This document shows positions 34,718-42,927 of a DNA stretch of 45,562 nucleotides, in pieces. The notes beneath the pieces are model-generated. The model did not search any database, was not told the origin of the DNA, and saw only the letters and a program-made list of their open reading frames with translations. Within the stretch, counting starts at the first letter, position 1, and the number at the start of each line of letters is the position of its first letter. The DNA is from Geobacteraceae bacterium. Its GTDB lineage: Bacteria; Desulfobacterota; Desulfuromonadia; Geobacterales; Pseudopelobacteraceae. The stretch spans positions 1 through 45,562 of the forward strand of contig JANXZX010000130.1 in NCBI GenBank assembly GCA_025355325.1, written 5' to 3'. A program made the translations under genes and the position numbers.

Positions 34718-35053
34718 ATGCAACAACCATTACGTGACGTACCACATGATGCTGAAATCATAAGTTTGATCATTGAAAAAACACTTACGAGCGGCATGTT
34801 GGTTGAAGTTTACCTTGTCAAGCATCCGCGCCAGTACGAATCGGCACTTTTCGTTGATGGCCATTACAAGCCCGGCCCACCCCTGCCGCGACCACTGGAA
34901 ACTCCTTCCGAAACGGCAGCTTACTGGATGGGGGTACGCCCGAAAATTGGATTGAGCAAGGAAGAGGGAGATGAAATACTGGGGACGGTGAATGTCCAGA
35001 ATATGATTCATCATTGTCACTTTGTTGATAAATGGGGCGTTTTGGAAGACTAG
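34718..35053 (+). CDS. Hypothetical protein, 111 residues
   Basis: The family is not recognised. GGAAGGA lies eight bases before ATG 34718, which is preferred over an in-frame ATG at 34679 without a ribosome site. The sequence is soluble: an N-terminal helix (AEIISLIIEKTLTSG), a beta-rich middle (VEVYLVKHPRQYESALFVDG), a Pro-rich turn and a C-terminal part with IGLSKEEGDEIL and paired His (HHCHF). It appears to be a single-gene unit ending at a strong hairpin. Confidence 0.65.
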   Translation: MQQPLRDVPHDAEIISLIIEKTLTSGMLVEVYLVKHPRQYESALFVDGHYKPGPPLPRPLETPSETAAYWMGVRPKIGLSKEEGDEILGTVNVQNMIHHCHFVDKWGVLED

Positions 35054-35066
35054 TATCCTTTACCAC

Positions 35067-35100
35067 TACGGCACCCTGTAATGAGCTACAGGGTGCCGTA
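35067..35100. terminator. Strong hairpin between convergent genes, likely terminator
   Basis: A perfect 14-bp stem, TACGGCACCCTGTA (35067-35080) and its complement (35087-35100), encloses a six-base loop, 14 bp after the hypothetical gene and 59 bp beyond the end of the tssH remnant. Neither side has a clear T run, so it may act as a bidirectional or factor-dependent stop. Confidence 0.6.
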
Positions 35101-35158
35101 CATAATGAACCTCGCTATTTCCGCTAAAACTATTTTTCTCTATTATCAGTCAATCTTT

Positions 35159-36662
35159 CTACAAATTAACACGTTTCTCACGTGGCGCACCCTTCTTCTT
35201 GCGCACTATCACCGGCACAGCCGCCTCATCAAAGCCTATGCTGAAATTACCGTCTTTGGCCATGTCCAACCGTACCGTTGTCGGCATATCTCCCGCTCCC
35301 ATCATGGTCAGGATTCTTTCCGAAAGCTGGGGCAGGATCGTGCCGCGCATGATGTGGTCGATATTCCTGGCGCCGGTTTCAACTTCGGTACATCGTTCGG
35401 CAATGCAGTCCAGCACGGCTTTTGAATAGGAAAGCCGCATTTTGTGGCTCTCCAGCAGGCGCGCCGCAAGTTTTTCCAGCCTGAGTGTGACGATCTGTTT
35501 CATAAAGGACGGATCGAGCAGGTAGAAGGGAACGATTGTCATACGGGCCAAAAGTGCCGGTTTGAAATGGCGGGAGAGCATCGGTCTGATAGCTTCCGTC
35601 AGTTCCTCTGGCGTGGGCCGCTCCGTACCTGAACAAAGTTTGCTGATGCCGTCGGAGGCCAGATTGCTGGTCAGGAACAGCACCGTATTTTTAAAGTCGA
35701 TGTCACGCCCTTCGCTGTCGGAGAGGCTTCCTTTGTCGAAGACCTGATAGAACAGGTTGACCACATCCAGATGTGCCTTCTCCACTTCATCCATCAGAAC
35801 CACCGAATACGGCTGGCGGCGCACCGCTTCGGTCAACAGTCCCCCTTCGCCGAAGCCGACGTAACCGGGGGGCGATCCGATCAGGCGACTGACGGTGTGT
35901 GCCTCCTGAAATTCACTCATATTGATAGTGGTCAGAAAACGGTCGCCGCCGAACATCAGATCGGCCACGGCCAGGGCGGTCTCCGTCTTGCCGACGCCGG
36001 AAGGGCCTACCAGCAGGAAAATCCCCTGGGGGCGACTCGGGTCGTTCAATCCGGCTTTGGCAGCGCGGACAGTTTCGCCGATGATTTTGATTGACTCGTC
36101 CTGCCCCTTGATCCGCTGGCGCAGGTCGTTTTCCAACTGCATAACGGAGCCTGCCTGATCGCGCAGAACCTTGCCCAGCGGGATTCCGGTCCAGTCCGAT
36201 ACCACCTTGGCAATCACGTCCGGATCTACCTCAATCCGCACCAGCGGCGCATCGCCCTGCACAGCGTTCAAATCAGAGGTAAGAGTTGCAATTTCTCCCT
36301 TGATTTCTTTCCGGCGCTCTTCCGTCCCCTCTTGTGCGGCCTGCACACCCAGCTCCGTGCGGAGTGCCACCAATTGCTGAGCCAGTCCCTGCTCTGACCC
36401 CGGCGCCCGCCTGGAGCAATCCCATGTCGAGACCGAAAATGGCAACGTCACGCAGAATATCTGGCACAGCCGGGTCGATTTCAAACTGGCGCAGGATCAG
36501 CGGCAGATCGCCCTGCGGTTCTTCAATGAGTTTGGCCAGAACATGTTCCACCGTTACTTCATAGTGGGTACGGGAAACGCAGAGCCCGGCCGCTCCTTCC
36601 AGTGCGCGGGTACAGTGGGGAGTCAGACGGTTCAGCAGGTTTTTGATGTCAACGGTGAGCAT
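35159..36662 (-). pseudogene. tssH: tssH (clpV) remnant with two internal deletions
   Basis: This is what is left of the type VI secretion ATPase ClpV, which recycles contracted sheaths. Residues 1-64 match the Clp N-domain start (VDIKNLLNRLTPHCTRALEGAAGLCVSR, split across helices). The sequence then jumps to VPDILRDVAIFGLDMGLLQAGAG, which belongs after Walker A of the first AAA+ domain, so the rest of the N-domain and that Walker A are lost. About 24 residues later (near 36400) the frame shifts and a second jump lands in the middle domain (EQGLAQQLVALRTEL). From there the second AAA+ domain is intact (GPSGVGKTET; VVLMDEVEKAH) to the end. About 500 of a usual 870-900 codons remain, so it cannot be functional. 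Confidence 0.88.
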
Positions 36663-36710
36663 GTGTGTTAGTTCCTTTGTCGTTTATTTTTAAATATGTT
36701 TTATTCCGCA

Positions 36711-37031
36711 AAAACCAGTTCATTACCACGAAGACGCGAAGTCCACTAAGAATTCGCAAAGTTATAAACCTGAAATCGGCTGTTCATGAACCACAGAGCA
36801 ACTGAGCAACAGAGGAATCAAACTGTTACATCAACAACAGGCATAACCAAAATGGTGAGTTATTATTTCTGGTTTTAACCTTAATTCTTCATTGTTTTTG
36901 CTCAGTTGCTAAGTTGCTCAGTGTTTCAAATGCTTTTTTTTAGGATAAACATTCAGCAATCACCTTTTTGGTGAGAAGGAATTTGAATATATTCTATTGT
37001 TTTACTTTGTGTTCTTCGCGTCTTCGTGGTT
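36711..37031. mobile_element. MITE-like repeat with 16-bp perfect terminal inverted repeats, carrying a nested insertion
   Basis: CCACGAAGACGCGAAG at 36726-36741 is perfectly inverted at 37014-37029, giving about 304 bp between outer ends; similarity to the copy at 27764 starts a little further out, at about 36711. No open reading frame lies inside. The left arm and the later internal part (36945-36976, with a TCACC/GGTGA hairpin) recur uninterrupted at 27764-27850, and the right arm recurs at 7066-7100. The element lies exactly between the truncated tssK and the tssH remnant, where the rest of the type VI cluster would be. It is consistent with a non-autonomous transposable element or a recombination-prone repeat. 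Confidence 0.8.
36769..36944. mobile_element. 176-bp nested repeat with imperfect inverted ends and ATAAA flanks
   Basis: Compared with the uninterrupted copy at 27764-27850, these bases are extra. They are flanked by ATAAA on both sides (36764-36768 and 36945-36949), a likely 5-bp target duplication. The ends are imperfect inverted repeats: CCTGAAA against TTTTAGG, and GAACCACAGAGCAACTGAGC (36789 onward) against GCTCAGTTGCTAAGTTGCTC (36900 onward). It carries no gene. This is a second short repeat family inserted in the first. Confidence 0.72.
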
Positions 37032-37054
37032 CAAAATGCCGTTTTTGATACTGG

Positions 37055-37354
37055 TTACTCCGCAAATCGTTTACTCACCCATGCTTCATCAAAGGCCCGG
37101 TCGTCTGTACAGCCGTTTTCTGCCAAGGAGACAAAAGTTCCGTCAGGAAAAAGAAAATCTCCACCCTGAACGCTGAAAGTACGTGTGCCAAGCGCATCTT
37201 TCCGAAGTGATATTGTCGCTACTCCCCAAAAATGAGGCATGAGATATTTTTGATAAGGGGAGAGAAGCCCCTGGCACGTGCGGTCTAACAGTTGGAAATG
37301 CTGTGGTTGCAGTAAAATTCCCTGGTCCCAGAAAAGTGGTTTTTGTACGTTCAT
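37055..37354 (-). pseudogene. tssK: tssK N-terminal fragment
   Basis: ATG 37354 has AGGA eight bases upstream. The product of about 99 residues matches the start of the type VI baseplate protein TssK: KPLFWDQGILLQPQHFQLLDR corresponds to the family's conserved W-x-G-x-x-L-x-PQHF motif. Full TssK has about 450 residues; here the similarity stops near DEAWV, shortly before a stop codon 24 bp from the edge of the repeat element. The remaining 350 codons are missing from the window, so the gene is truncated by the deletion that removed the core of the cluster. It lies 46 bp after tssJ on the same strand, the usual tssJ-tssK order. Confidence 0.87.
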
Positions 37355-37400
37355 TATTTGTCCTTTGCCCTGGTATGTGTGTATCACTGCCTTTAAACGC

Positions 37401-37952
37401 TTATTTTGCTGCTTCTTTTGTTGTGGCCACTGGTTGCTTTATTTCGTTGGGATCTAAGTGCAGATTAATGACTAATTTTTCTGCCTTCTGTACAAGAACG
37501 GAGCCTTTTTTTACCTCCGATACCGGAATTGCGTAGGTTCTAACGGCGCCTTCCTTCTGCAGGGAGTAATAACCGGCGACGATACCTACATATTTTGCAC
37601 CGTCAGTACGATCCAATGACTCGGTTATTTTTTGTCCGGGTTGGACTACCAGTTTTTTGGAATACGTAACGCTTGACTCAAAACGGTTGCATTCCAATAA
37701 TTTGGGTAGCCCGTCTTTCTCGTCGCTCAACTGGTTGAAACCATTGAGGTCTTTTAGGTTGTAGAGACAGACAAGTAATGAATGTGCCTTTTTTTGGTAG
37801 AGATTTATTTGCGGGTCACTGGTGATTTGGAGCTGTATGGCGTTTTTTTCGTAGCCCCAATCCGGTGGTTGTTTTGCAAGCGGGGTCGAAGAACAGGCAA
37901 AAAGTAGTGAGGCTAGACTGAACCATGAGAGCAGTCTTGTAATGCGAAACAT
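37401..37952 (-). CDS. tssJ: Type VI secretion lipoprotein TssJ
   Basis: This is a 183-residue outer-membrane lipoprotein of the type VI membrane complex. The signal and lipobox LFAC (Cys20) are followed by the TssJ transthyretin-like fold: AIQLQITSDPQINLYQKKAHSLLVCLYNLKDLNGFNQL, a middle strand with VTYSKKLVVQPGQK, and YVGIVAGYYSLQKEGAVRTYAIPV. GGGAGGT precedes the ATG. The gene looks complete, but its partners TssL and TssM are not in the window and tssK and tssH are broken, so it probably has no function in secretion now. Confidence 0.87.
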   Translation of the reverse strand: MFRITRLLSWFSLASLLFACSSTPLAKQPPDWGYEKNAIQLQITSDPQINLYQKKAHSLLVCLYNLKDLNGFNQLSDEKDGLPKLLECNRFESSVTYSKKLVVQPGQKITESLDRTDGAKYVGIVAGYYSLQKEGAVRTYAIPVSEVKKGSVLVQKAEKLVINLHLDPNEIKQPVATTKEAAK

Positions 37953-37968
37953 TGAGACCTCCCTGTAT

Positions 37969-38210
37969 GAAAATAATAGAATTAATAGATGGGGGTGAAA
38001 TTAAAAAATTAATAAATATTAAATAGTTATGTTTATATATAAATTATAATATAAATATATTATGGTCTGCTATGTTATAATAATAGGTACTTAAAAGATA
38101 TGTTGTATTATGATTATAGTAATAATTAATTATATATAGCAAAGCTATTAAACTAATATTTGTAAAGTTGTCAACATAAAAGATTTAACAAAAATAATAA
38201 AAAGTTGTCA
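37969..38210. other. Very AT-rich non-coding island
   Basis: About 240 bp composed almost entirely of A/T runs, including many TATA and ATTAAT stretches, in contrast to the roughly 50% GC of the flanking genes. No gene is seen. It lies upstream of tssJ (minus) and of the phasin-like gene (plus), and may contain the original type VI promoter and a silencing or curved-DNA region. Confidence 0.6.
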
Positions 38211-38330
38211 GTGTCGTTCTTTTGAGGGTGGGATTTGAGTAAATAGATGTGTGGTCTCCTGTTTGCATCACAGTCAGGGTGTGCTAAGCTATACAACGTA
38301 GTTATATTAACGAGCTCAGGGAGGTTTATC

Positions 38331-38627
38331 ATGATGGAGTTGATTGAGAAGGTGGTTATGACGACAATTGGTGTTGCGGCGATTACCCAGAAAAAGGCTG
38401 AGGAATTGGTTGGAGAAATGAAAGACCGTTTCAAATTGAGTGAAGACGAAGGAAAACAGCTGGTTGACAGGATTCAGGCTATTGCTGCTGAAACCAGGGA
38501 AAAAGTTAAAGAGATGGCTGAGGTCGAAGTCAAGAAGGTTGTCGAGCGCTTGGGCCTGGTTCCACGCGAAGAGTTTGACCGGCTGGCCAAACGGGTTCAG
38601 GAACTGGAATCCCGCAGCAACGACTGA
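38331..38627 (+). CDS. Phasin-like / PhaF-type helical protein
   Basis: This is a 98-residue protein. GGGAGG precedes ATG 38331; a frame extending back to 38247 lacks a ribosome site. After a short hydrophobic helix (VVMTTIGVAAITQKKAEELV) it is a long charged amphipathic helix ending in a Leu-zipper-like EEFDRLAKRVQELESR, as in polyhydroxyalkanoate-granule-associated proteins. It lies three bases before the UbiB-type kinase gene, so the two are co-transcribed. It may be an adaptor for that membrane kinase rather than a true phasin. Confidence 0.82.
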   Translation: MMELIEKVVMTTIGVAAITQKKAEELVGEMKDRFKLSEDEGKQLVDRIQAIAAETREKVKEMAEVEVKKVVERLGLVPREEFDRLAKRVQELESRSND

Positions 38628-38630
38628 TTT

Positions 38631-40316
38631 ATGCTCGGATTTCTGAAGATTAATCGGAATATTCGCAGTATCAGGCGATATCTGAACATTGTTCGGGTGC
38701 TCAGCACCTACGGGTTTGACCAGGCTCTAGAAATGCTGGGTCTTGCCGATATGGTGGTGCGGAGTCGCAAGTTATTCAAAAAAACAGTGCCGGATATTGC
38801 CAGGCTTACAGCCGCTGAGCGGATGCGTCTTGCTCTTGAGGAACTCGGGCCGACTTTTATCAAGCTGGGTCAGATTTTATCCACCAGACCGGATGTTATC
38901 CCTCATGCGTTTGTGAGGGAATTTGAAAAGTTGCAGGACAATGTGCCGAGCTTCCCGTTTGCAGAGGTGTTGAGCCAGATATCAACTGAGCTGGGAGGTC
39001 CGGTCGAGCAGTTTTATGCGGAGATTGATCCGGTGCCGCTGGCTGCCGCATCCATCGCGCAGGTGCATCGGGCCCGCTTGAATTCCGGTGAAGACGTGGT
39101 GATCAAGGTGCGTCGCCCCGGTATCGTTGCTGTGGTGGAATCAGATATCAGTGCCTTGATGGCGTTGGCCGGTCTGGCGGAACGTCACGTCCCAGGAAGC
39201 GAGCTGTACGATCCGGTTGGCCTTGTGCGCGAGTTTTCCCGCACCATCCGCAGGGAAATGGACTTTTCACGTGAAGGCCATACTATTGAGAAATTTCGTG
39301 ACAACTTCAAAAGAACATCCTGGATGTATTTTCCTCGTGTTTACTGGGATCAGAGTTCTCGTGCCATTCTGACTATGGAATATGTTGCGGGCATCAAGGT
39401 TTCCGACAGAGATAAACTTTTTGATCAAGGAATCGATGCCAGAGTGATTGCCCGCCGGGGTGCCGATTCATTCCTTGCCATGGTACTCGATCACGGCTTC
39501 TTTCACGGGGATCTCCACCCCGGAAACGTTTTGATTCTACCGGATAATGTGATCTGTCTTCTGGATTACGGTATTGTAGGGCGGTTGGACGAAGAGCTTA
39601 AAACCTTCCTGATCAACATTCTAATTGCCATTGTGAAAAGGGATATGGACGAGGTTGTATCTCTTCTGCTCTTTGCCGGCGATATCTCTGATAATCTGGA
39701 CGTTCGTGCCCTTAAACGGGACATGTCCAATTTTATCGATGGTTATTATGAAATCCCGCTCAAAGAGATTGAAGTCGGGCGTATGTTGACGGAGTTTATC
39801 GAAATCATAACTCTCTATAGTATCAGGATTTCGCCCGACCTGATGATGCTGGCAAAATCACTGGTGTTGATCGAAGGGATGGGGCGGGCGCTTGATCCGG
39901 CCTTTGATATGGTGGAGCATCTGCGACCTTTCATTGAAAAGGCGCTCCGGCGAAAATTTTCTCCTGCGCGTATTTCACGTGACATGAATCAGATCCTGTC
40001 TTCATATATAAGTCTGGCCCGTAATATTCCCCGCGACCTGAAAGAGATCATCAATCGAGTCAACCGCAACAAATTCAAGATAGATCTCGAACATCGCGGC
40101 CTTGACAAGTTCACTGCCGACTTTGATCGCTCTATCAACCGTCTTTCAACCAGTATGATTCTGGCTGCCATGATCATCGGTTCCTCTATTATCATGCAGA
40201 CTGATAAAGGCCCTAAATTTATGAGTTTTCCGGTGCTTGCCTTTATGGGGTATACCATAGCTGGACTTGTCGGACTCTGGCTGGTTTATGCTATCATTAG
40301 ATCGGGGAGGATGTAG
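38631..40316 (+). CDS. UbiB/ABC1-family atypical kinase
   Basis: This is a 561-residue protein of the ABC1/ADCK/UbiB group. It shows the inhibitory KxGQ motif (FIKLGQILSTRPD, about 76-88), the Ala-rich nucleotide loop (PLAAASIAQVHRARL), the ion-pair Lys in VVIKVRRPG, HGDLHPGNVL and the metal-binding LLDYGIVG. Two C-terminal TM helices (about 505-555) anchor it in the membrane. In quinone-making bacteria UbiB supports ubiquinone biosynthesis; in an anaerobe with menaquinone the homologue may serve lipid or quinone homeostasis instead. Confidence 0.92.
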   Translation: MLGFLKINRNIRSIRRYLNIVRVLSTYGFDQALEMLGLADMVVRSRKLFKKTVPDIARLTAAERMRLALEELGPTFIKLGQILSTRPDVIPHAFVREFEKLQDNVPSFPFAEVLSQISTELGGPVEQFYAEIDPVPLAAASIAQVHRARLNSGEDVVIKVRRPGIVAVVESDISALMALAGLAERHVPGSELYDPVGLVREFSRTIRREMDFSREGHTIEKFRDNFKRTSWMYFPRVYWDQSSRAILTMEYVAGIKVSDRDKLFDQGIDARVIARRGADSFLAMVLDHGFFHGDLHPGNVLILPDNVICLLDYGIVGRLDEELKTFLINILIAIVKRDMDEVVSLLLFAGDISDNLDVRALKRDMSNFIDGYYEIPLKEIEVGRMLTEFIEIITLYSIRISPDLMMLAKSLVLIEGMGRALDPAFDMVEHLRPFIEKALRRKFSPARISRDMNQILSSYISLARNIPRDLKEIINRVNRNKFKIDLEHRGLDKFTADFDRSINRLSTSMILAAMIIGSSIIMQTDKGPKFMSFPVLAFMGYTIAGLVGLWLVYAIIRSGRM

Positions 40317-40479
40317 GGTCGCTATTTTTGCCGTAATGAGGGTTTTCTGCGCGTATGGCTACCGAGCAAGATTTTATGATATTAATTTGTACAAGACGCT
40401 TATCTGTAAAGTTTTGTATTGTTAATTAATAACGTATCCTCTATATTTTCTACTTATAAGATATTGGAGGATGATGATT

Positions 40480-41112
40480 ATGGCTAATAAATTTAGTATT
40501 CTTGCTGTGGACGATGGACCGGATAATATTCTGCTTATTGCATCTGCACTCGAAGACGAATATGACATTTTCGTTGCGCTGAATGGATACGATGCGATTA
40601 GCCAGCTTAAAGAGCATAAACCTGATCTGATTCTTCTTGATGTGTTGTTACCTGATATTAATGGTTTTGACGTCTGCAAAATAATCAAGTCCAACGAAGC
40701 ATTTGCCGATATTCCCATAATTTTTCTGACAGCAATGGATTCTCGCGAGGATACACGTATCGGACTTGGCATCGGAGGAATTGATTATCTTACGAAGCCG
40801 GTTGATCTGGATCTACTGATACTTAGAGTACGCAATCACATTGAATCGAAACAACGCAATGATCTGGTGAAGGAACAGCGGGATCTTCTTGTACGTCAGA
40901 AAGAAGAGCTGGAAGCAGCATTGGCCCGTGTTAAACAATTGGAGGGAATAATTCCTATTTGTTCATACTGTAAGAAAATCAGGGATGACCAGAATAGCTG
41001 GCATCAACTTGAACAATATATATCCGATAATTCTGAAGCAGTATTCAGTCACGGGGCTTGCCCCACCTGCGCACGTAAACAAATGGATATGATACGCAAC
41101 CTTACTTTGTAA
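40480..41112 (+). CDS. Response regulator with Cys-rich (zinc-ribbon-like) C-terminal segment
   Basis: This is a 210-residue protein. GGAGG lies nine bases before ATG 40480; ATGs at 40471 and 40474 are too close to it. Residues 1-120 are a receiver domain with DDGPD, phospho-accepting Asp54 (LLDVLLPD), the T in FLTAMD and Lys in LTKP. A coiled coil (about 122-155) leads to IIPICSYCKKIRDDQNSWHQLEQYI and FSHGACPTCARKQ, giving CxxC and CPTC pairs. This tail occurs on many signalling proteins in this group of bacteria and usually carries no named domain; it probably binds metal. No DNA-binding domain is present. Confidence 0.88.
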   Translation: MANKFSILAVDDGPDNILLIASALEDEYDIFVALNGYDAISQLKEHKPDLILLDVLLPDINGFDVCKIIKSNEAFADIPIIFLTAMDSREDTRIGLGIGGIDYLTKPVDLDLLILRVRNHIESKQRNDLVKEQRDLLVRQKEELEAALARVKQLEGIIPICSYCKKIRDDQNSWHQLEQYISDNSEAVFSHGACPTCARKQMDMIRNLTL

Positions 41113-41151
41113 TGTTCCTCAAAGTATCCCCCGCAATTTTCACAATTTAAC

Positions 41152-41943
41152 CTAATATGACAAGCAATTACCGTGCTTTTCATGGTGTTGACCCGCCTTG
41201 TTGCAAACTGGACAACCCTGCATGGAAAAAGGCTTCTCCAGTCTGCATTCCTTAAGCAGTGCGTCATCAAGAAATATCTCTTCTGTTGCTCCATCAGCTA
41301 CAACCATTCCATCGTGCAGAATAATCGTCCGTTGACAAAGTTCCAGCACCATGTCCAGGTCGTGGCTGGTGAAAATCTTCGTATGCTGAAATTCCCGTAA
41401 CAGGGCAATCAGCTGGCGCCGTGCGTGGGGATCAAGTCCACTGGTCGGTTCATCCATAACCAGAATATCGGGTGACATCGCCAGAACCGTGGCAATGGCA
41501 ACCCGTTTTTTTTCTCCACCGGAAAGATGGTAGGGGGGCTTGGTGCTCAGATGGCCTGCGCCAACCTGAGCAAGGGCCTCTGCTACCCGCCGGTCAACGT
41601 CACTGCCTGAAAGTCCGAGATTCAACGGCCCAAAAGCAACATCTTCGAATACTGTCGGCATGAAGAGTTGGTCGTCGGGATTCTGGAATACCATGCCGAC
41701 CGTGCGGCGAATGTCAGGCAGGGTGCTCCTGGAAAGTGGTGTGTCCCCGATCCGGATCTGCCCGGTGGTTGCTTCCAGACAGCCGTTCAGATGCTGAAGG
41801 AGGGTCGATTTGCCCGCTCCGTTGGCTCCGATAATTGCTACCGATTCACCATGCATGATGCGGAACGAGACATCTTTAAGAGCGATAGTCCCATCCGGAT
41901 ACACATGTTGTAGATTCTTTGCTTCAACGGTGTGGTGACTCAT
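41152..41943 (-). CDS. cbiO: Cobalt/nickel ECF transporter ATPase CbiO
   Basis: This is a 263-residue ATPase. The start at 41943 overlaps the cbiQ stop by four bases (ATGA) and gives [18 protein letters not shown] like its relatives; a longer frame to 42036 lies inside cbiQ. Visible motifs are Walker [11 protein letters not shown]-loop FQNPDDQLF, signature LSGGEKKR, Walker B ILVMDEP and the switch His in TSHD. The C-terminus ends in a Cys/His-rich tail ([17 protein letters not shown]) that may sense or bind metal. It energises uptake with CbiQ. Confidence 0.93.
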   Translation of the reverse strand: MSHHTVEAKNLQHVYPDGTIALKDVSFRIMHGESVAIIGANGAGKSTLLQHLNGCLEATTGQIRIGDTPLSRSTLPDIRRTVGMVFQNPDDQLFMPTVFEDVAFGPLNLGLSGSDVDRRVAEALAQVGAGHLSTKPPYHLSGGEKKRVAIATVLAMSPDILVMDEPTSGLDPHARRQLIALLREFQHTKIFTSHDLDMVLELCQRTIILHDGMVVADGATEEIFLDDALLKECRLEKPFSMQGCPVCNKAGQHHEKHGNCLSY

Positions 41944-42752
41944 GTGATTATTCCGGTAACCAGTGCCATGATGGCATCGGTAAAAGTGTTCATGCGCAGG
42001 GTGACGCATACAGCTGACCAGGTGAGTACGTAACAAAGTTCGGTTTTACCAAAGCGGGACTGGTGGTGCACAGGGAACCGGCCGACGAAGCCCCGCGCCT
42101 GCATGGCGGTATGGATGTGCTCGGCCCGTTGCCACGTCCGGAGCAGCAGGTGTCCCGCCAGTGAACCGAAGCTAGTGATGCCGAGCCCTTTCTTGCCGCA
42201 TGATCGCAGCTCACGGGCACGGGAAGCTCTGGCGGCTTCATCGGCGAGTACGAATATATAGCGATGCAGGAACAGCAACTGCACGGCGAATAGCTGCGGA
42301 ATCCCCAGACGCTCAAGAGCGTTACAGATCGAGGTGAATCCAGTTGTTCCCATCAGAATGACTGCCGCCCCGACGGTTAGTAAAGAGCGGATTAACAGCG
42401 AAGCGAGCGATATCCAGCCTCCGGTGATTTCCAGTTGGCCGATCTGATACAGTGCCGTATGGTCAAAAACCGGGTTGAAGAGACCAACCATCAACACAAA
42501 CGGGCAAAGGAAAGCGACCTTGCGGACGAGATAGAGAGGTGGCAGTTTGGCTCGTGAAATCATGACGACGGGGAAGATAAAAAAAGGCAACAGGCGAATT
42601 AGCTCATATCTGCCGAACGAAACAACAGAAACTATGAATACAGCTGTCACCAGCACCTTGGCACGTGCGTCGAGAGTGTGGATTGGCGAATCTCTGTCGG
42701 CAAGAAGCTCAAGTTGCTTAAAATCAATGACGGCCGCAGTAATCGATATCAT
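41940..42752 (-). CDS. cbiQ: Cobalt/nickel ECF transporter T-component CbiQ
   Basis: This is a 270-residue membrane protein with about six helices. It starts with the DSPIHTLDARAKVLVT motif of EcfT proteins and carries the two coupling-helix ARG-type signatures around EAARASRARELRS and AMQARGFVGRFP, which dock onto CbiO. The substrate-binding CbiM/NikM and the small CbiN are not adjacent, which is unusual, so the S-component must be elsewhere or shared. The divergent nikR gene points to nickel as substrate. Confidence 0.9.
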   Translation of the reverse strand: MISITAAVIDFKQLELLADRDSPIHTLDARAKVLVTAVFIVSVVSFGRYELIRLLPFFIFPVVMISRAKLPPLYLVRKVAFLCPFVLMVGLFNPVFDHTALYQIGQLEITGGWISLASLLIRSLLTVGAAVILMGTTGFTSICNALERLGIPQLFAVQLLFLHRYIFVLADEAARASRARELRSCGKKGLGITSFGSLAGHLLLRTWQRAEHIHTAMQARGFVGRFPVHHQSRFGKTELCYVLTWSAVCVTLRMNTFTDAIMALVTGIIT

Positions 42753-42785
42753 AAGGGTCTCAAACTCTTTGGAAGGGTATGGATG

Positions 42786-42813
42786 GTATCAGCAGTGACC
42801 GGATCTGTAACAC
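42786..42813. promoter_or_regulatory. Weak candidate NikR operator
   Basis: GTAACAC (42807-42813) matches one half of the GTGTTAC-N14-GTAACAC signal I recall for NikR in related bacteria. The other half at the right distance, GTATCAG (42786-42792), keeps only four of seven bases. It lies between divergent cbiQ and nikR, where such a site is expected. Confidence 0.35.
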
Positions 42814-42927
42814 AAAATTGAAAATAATCACACGAAAAAAGCGAGTCAATTCCCAATCGTGACATTTTGTGAAAAATCGGCTACGATGCCCCGGATTCAA
42901 GTGAGCAAGGGTCTAAGGAGGTCAGTT

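Noticed and set aside
35771-36094. Open frames on the plus strand opposite the tssH remnant
   Set aside because: They mirror conserved AAA+ coding sequence on the other strand and have no start signals or recognisable content.
36711-37031. CRISPR array
   Set aside because: The repeats are inverted pairs and scattered single copies, not regularly spaced direct repeats, and no cas gene is present.
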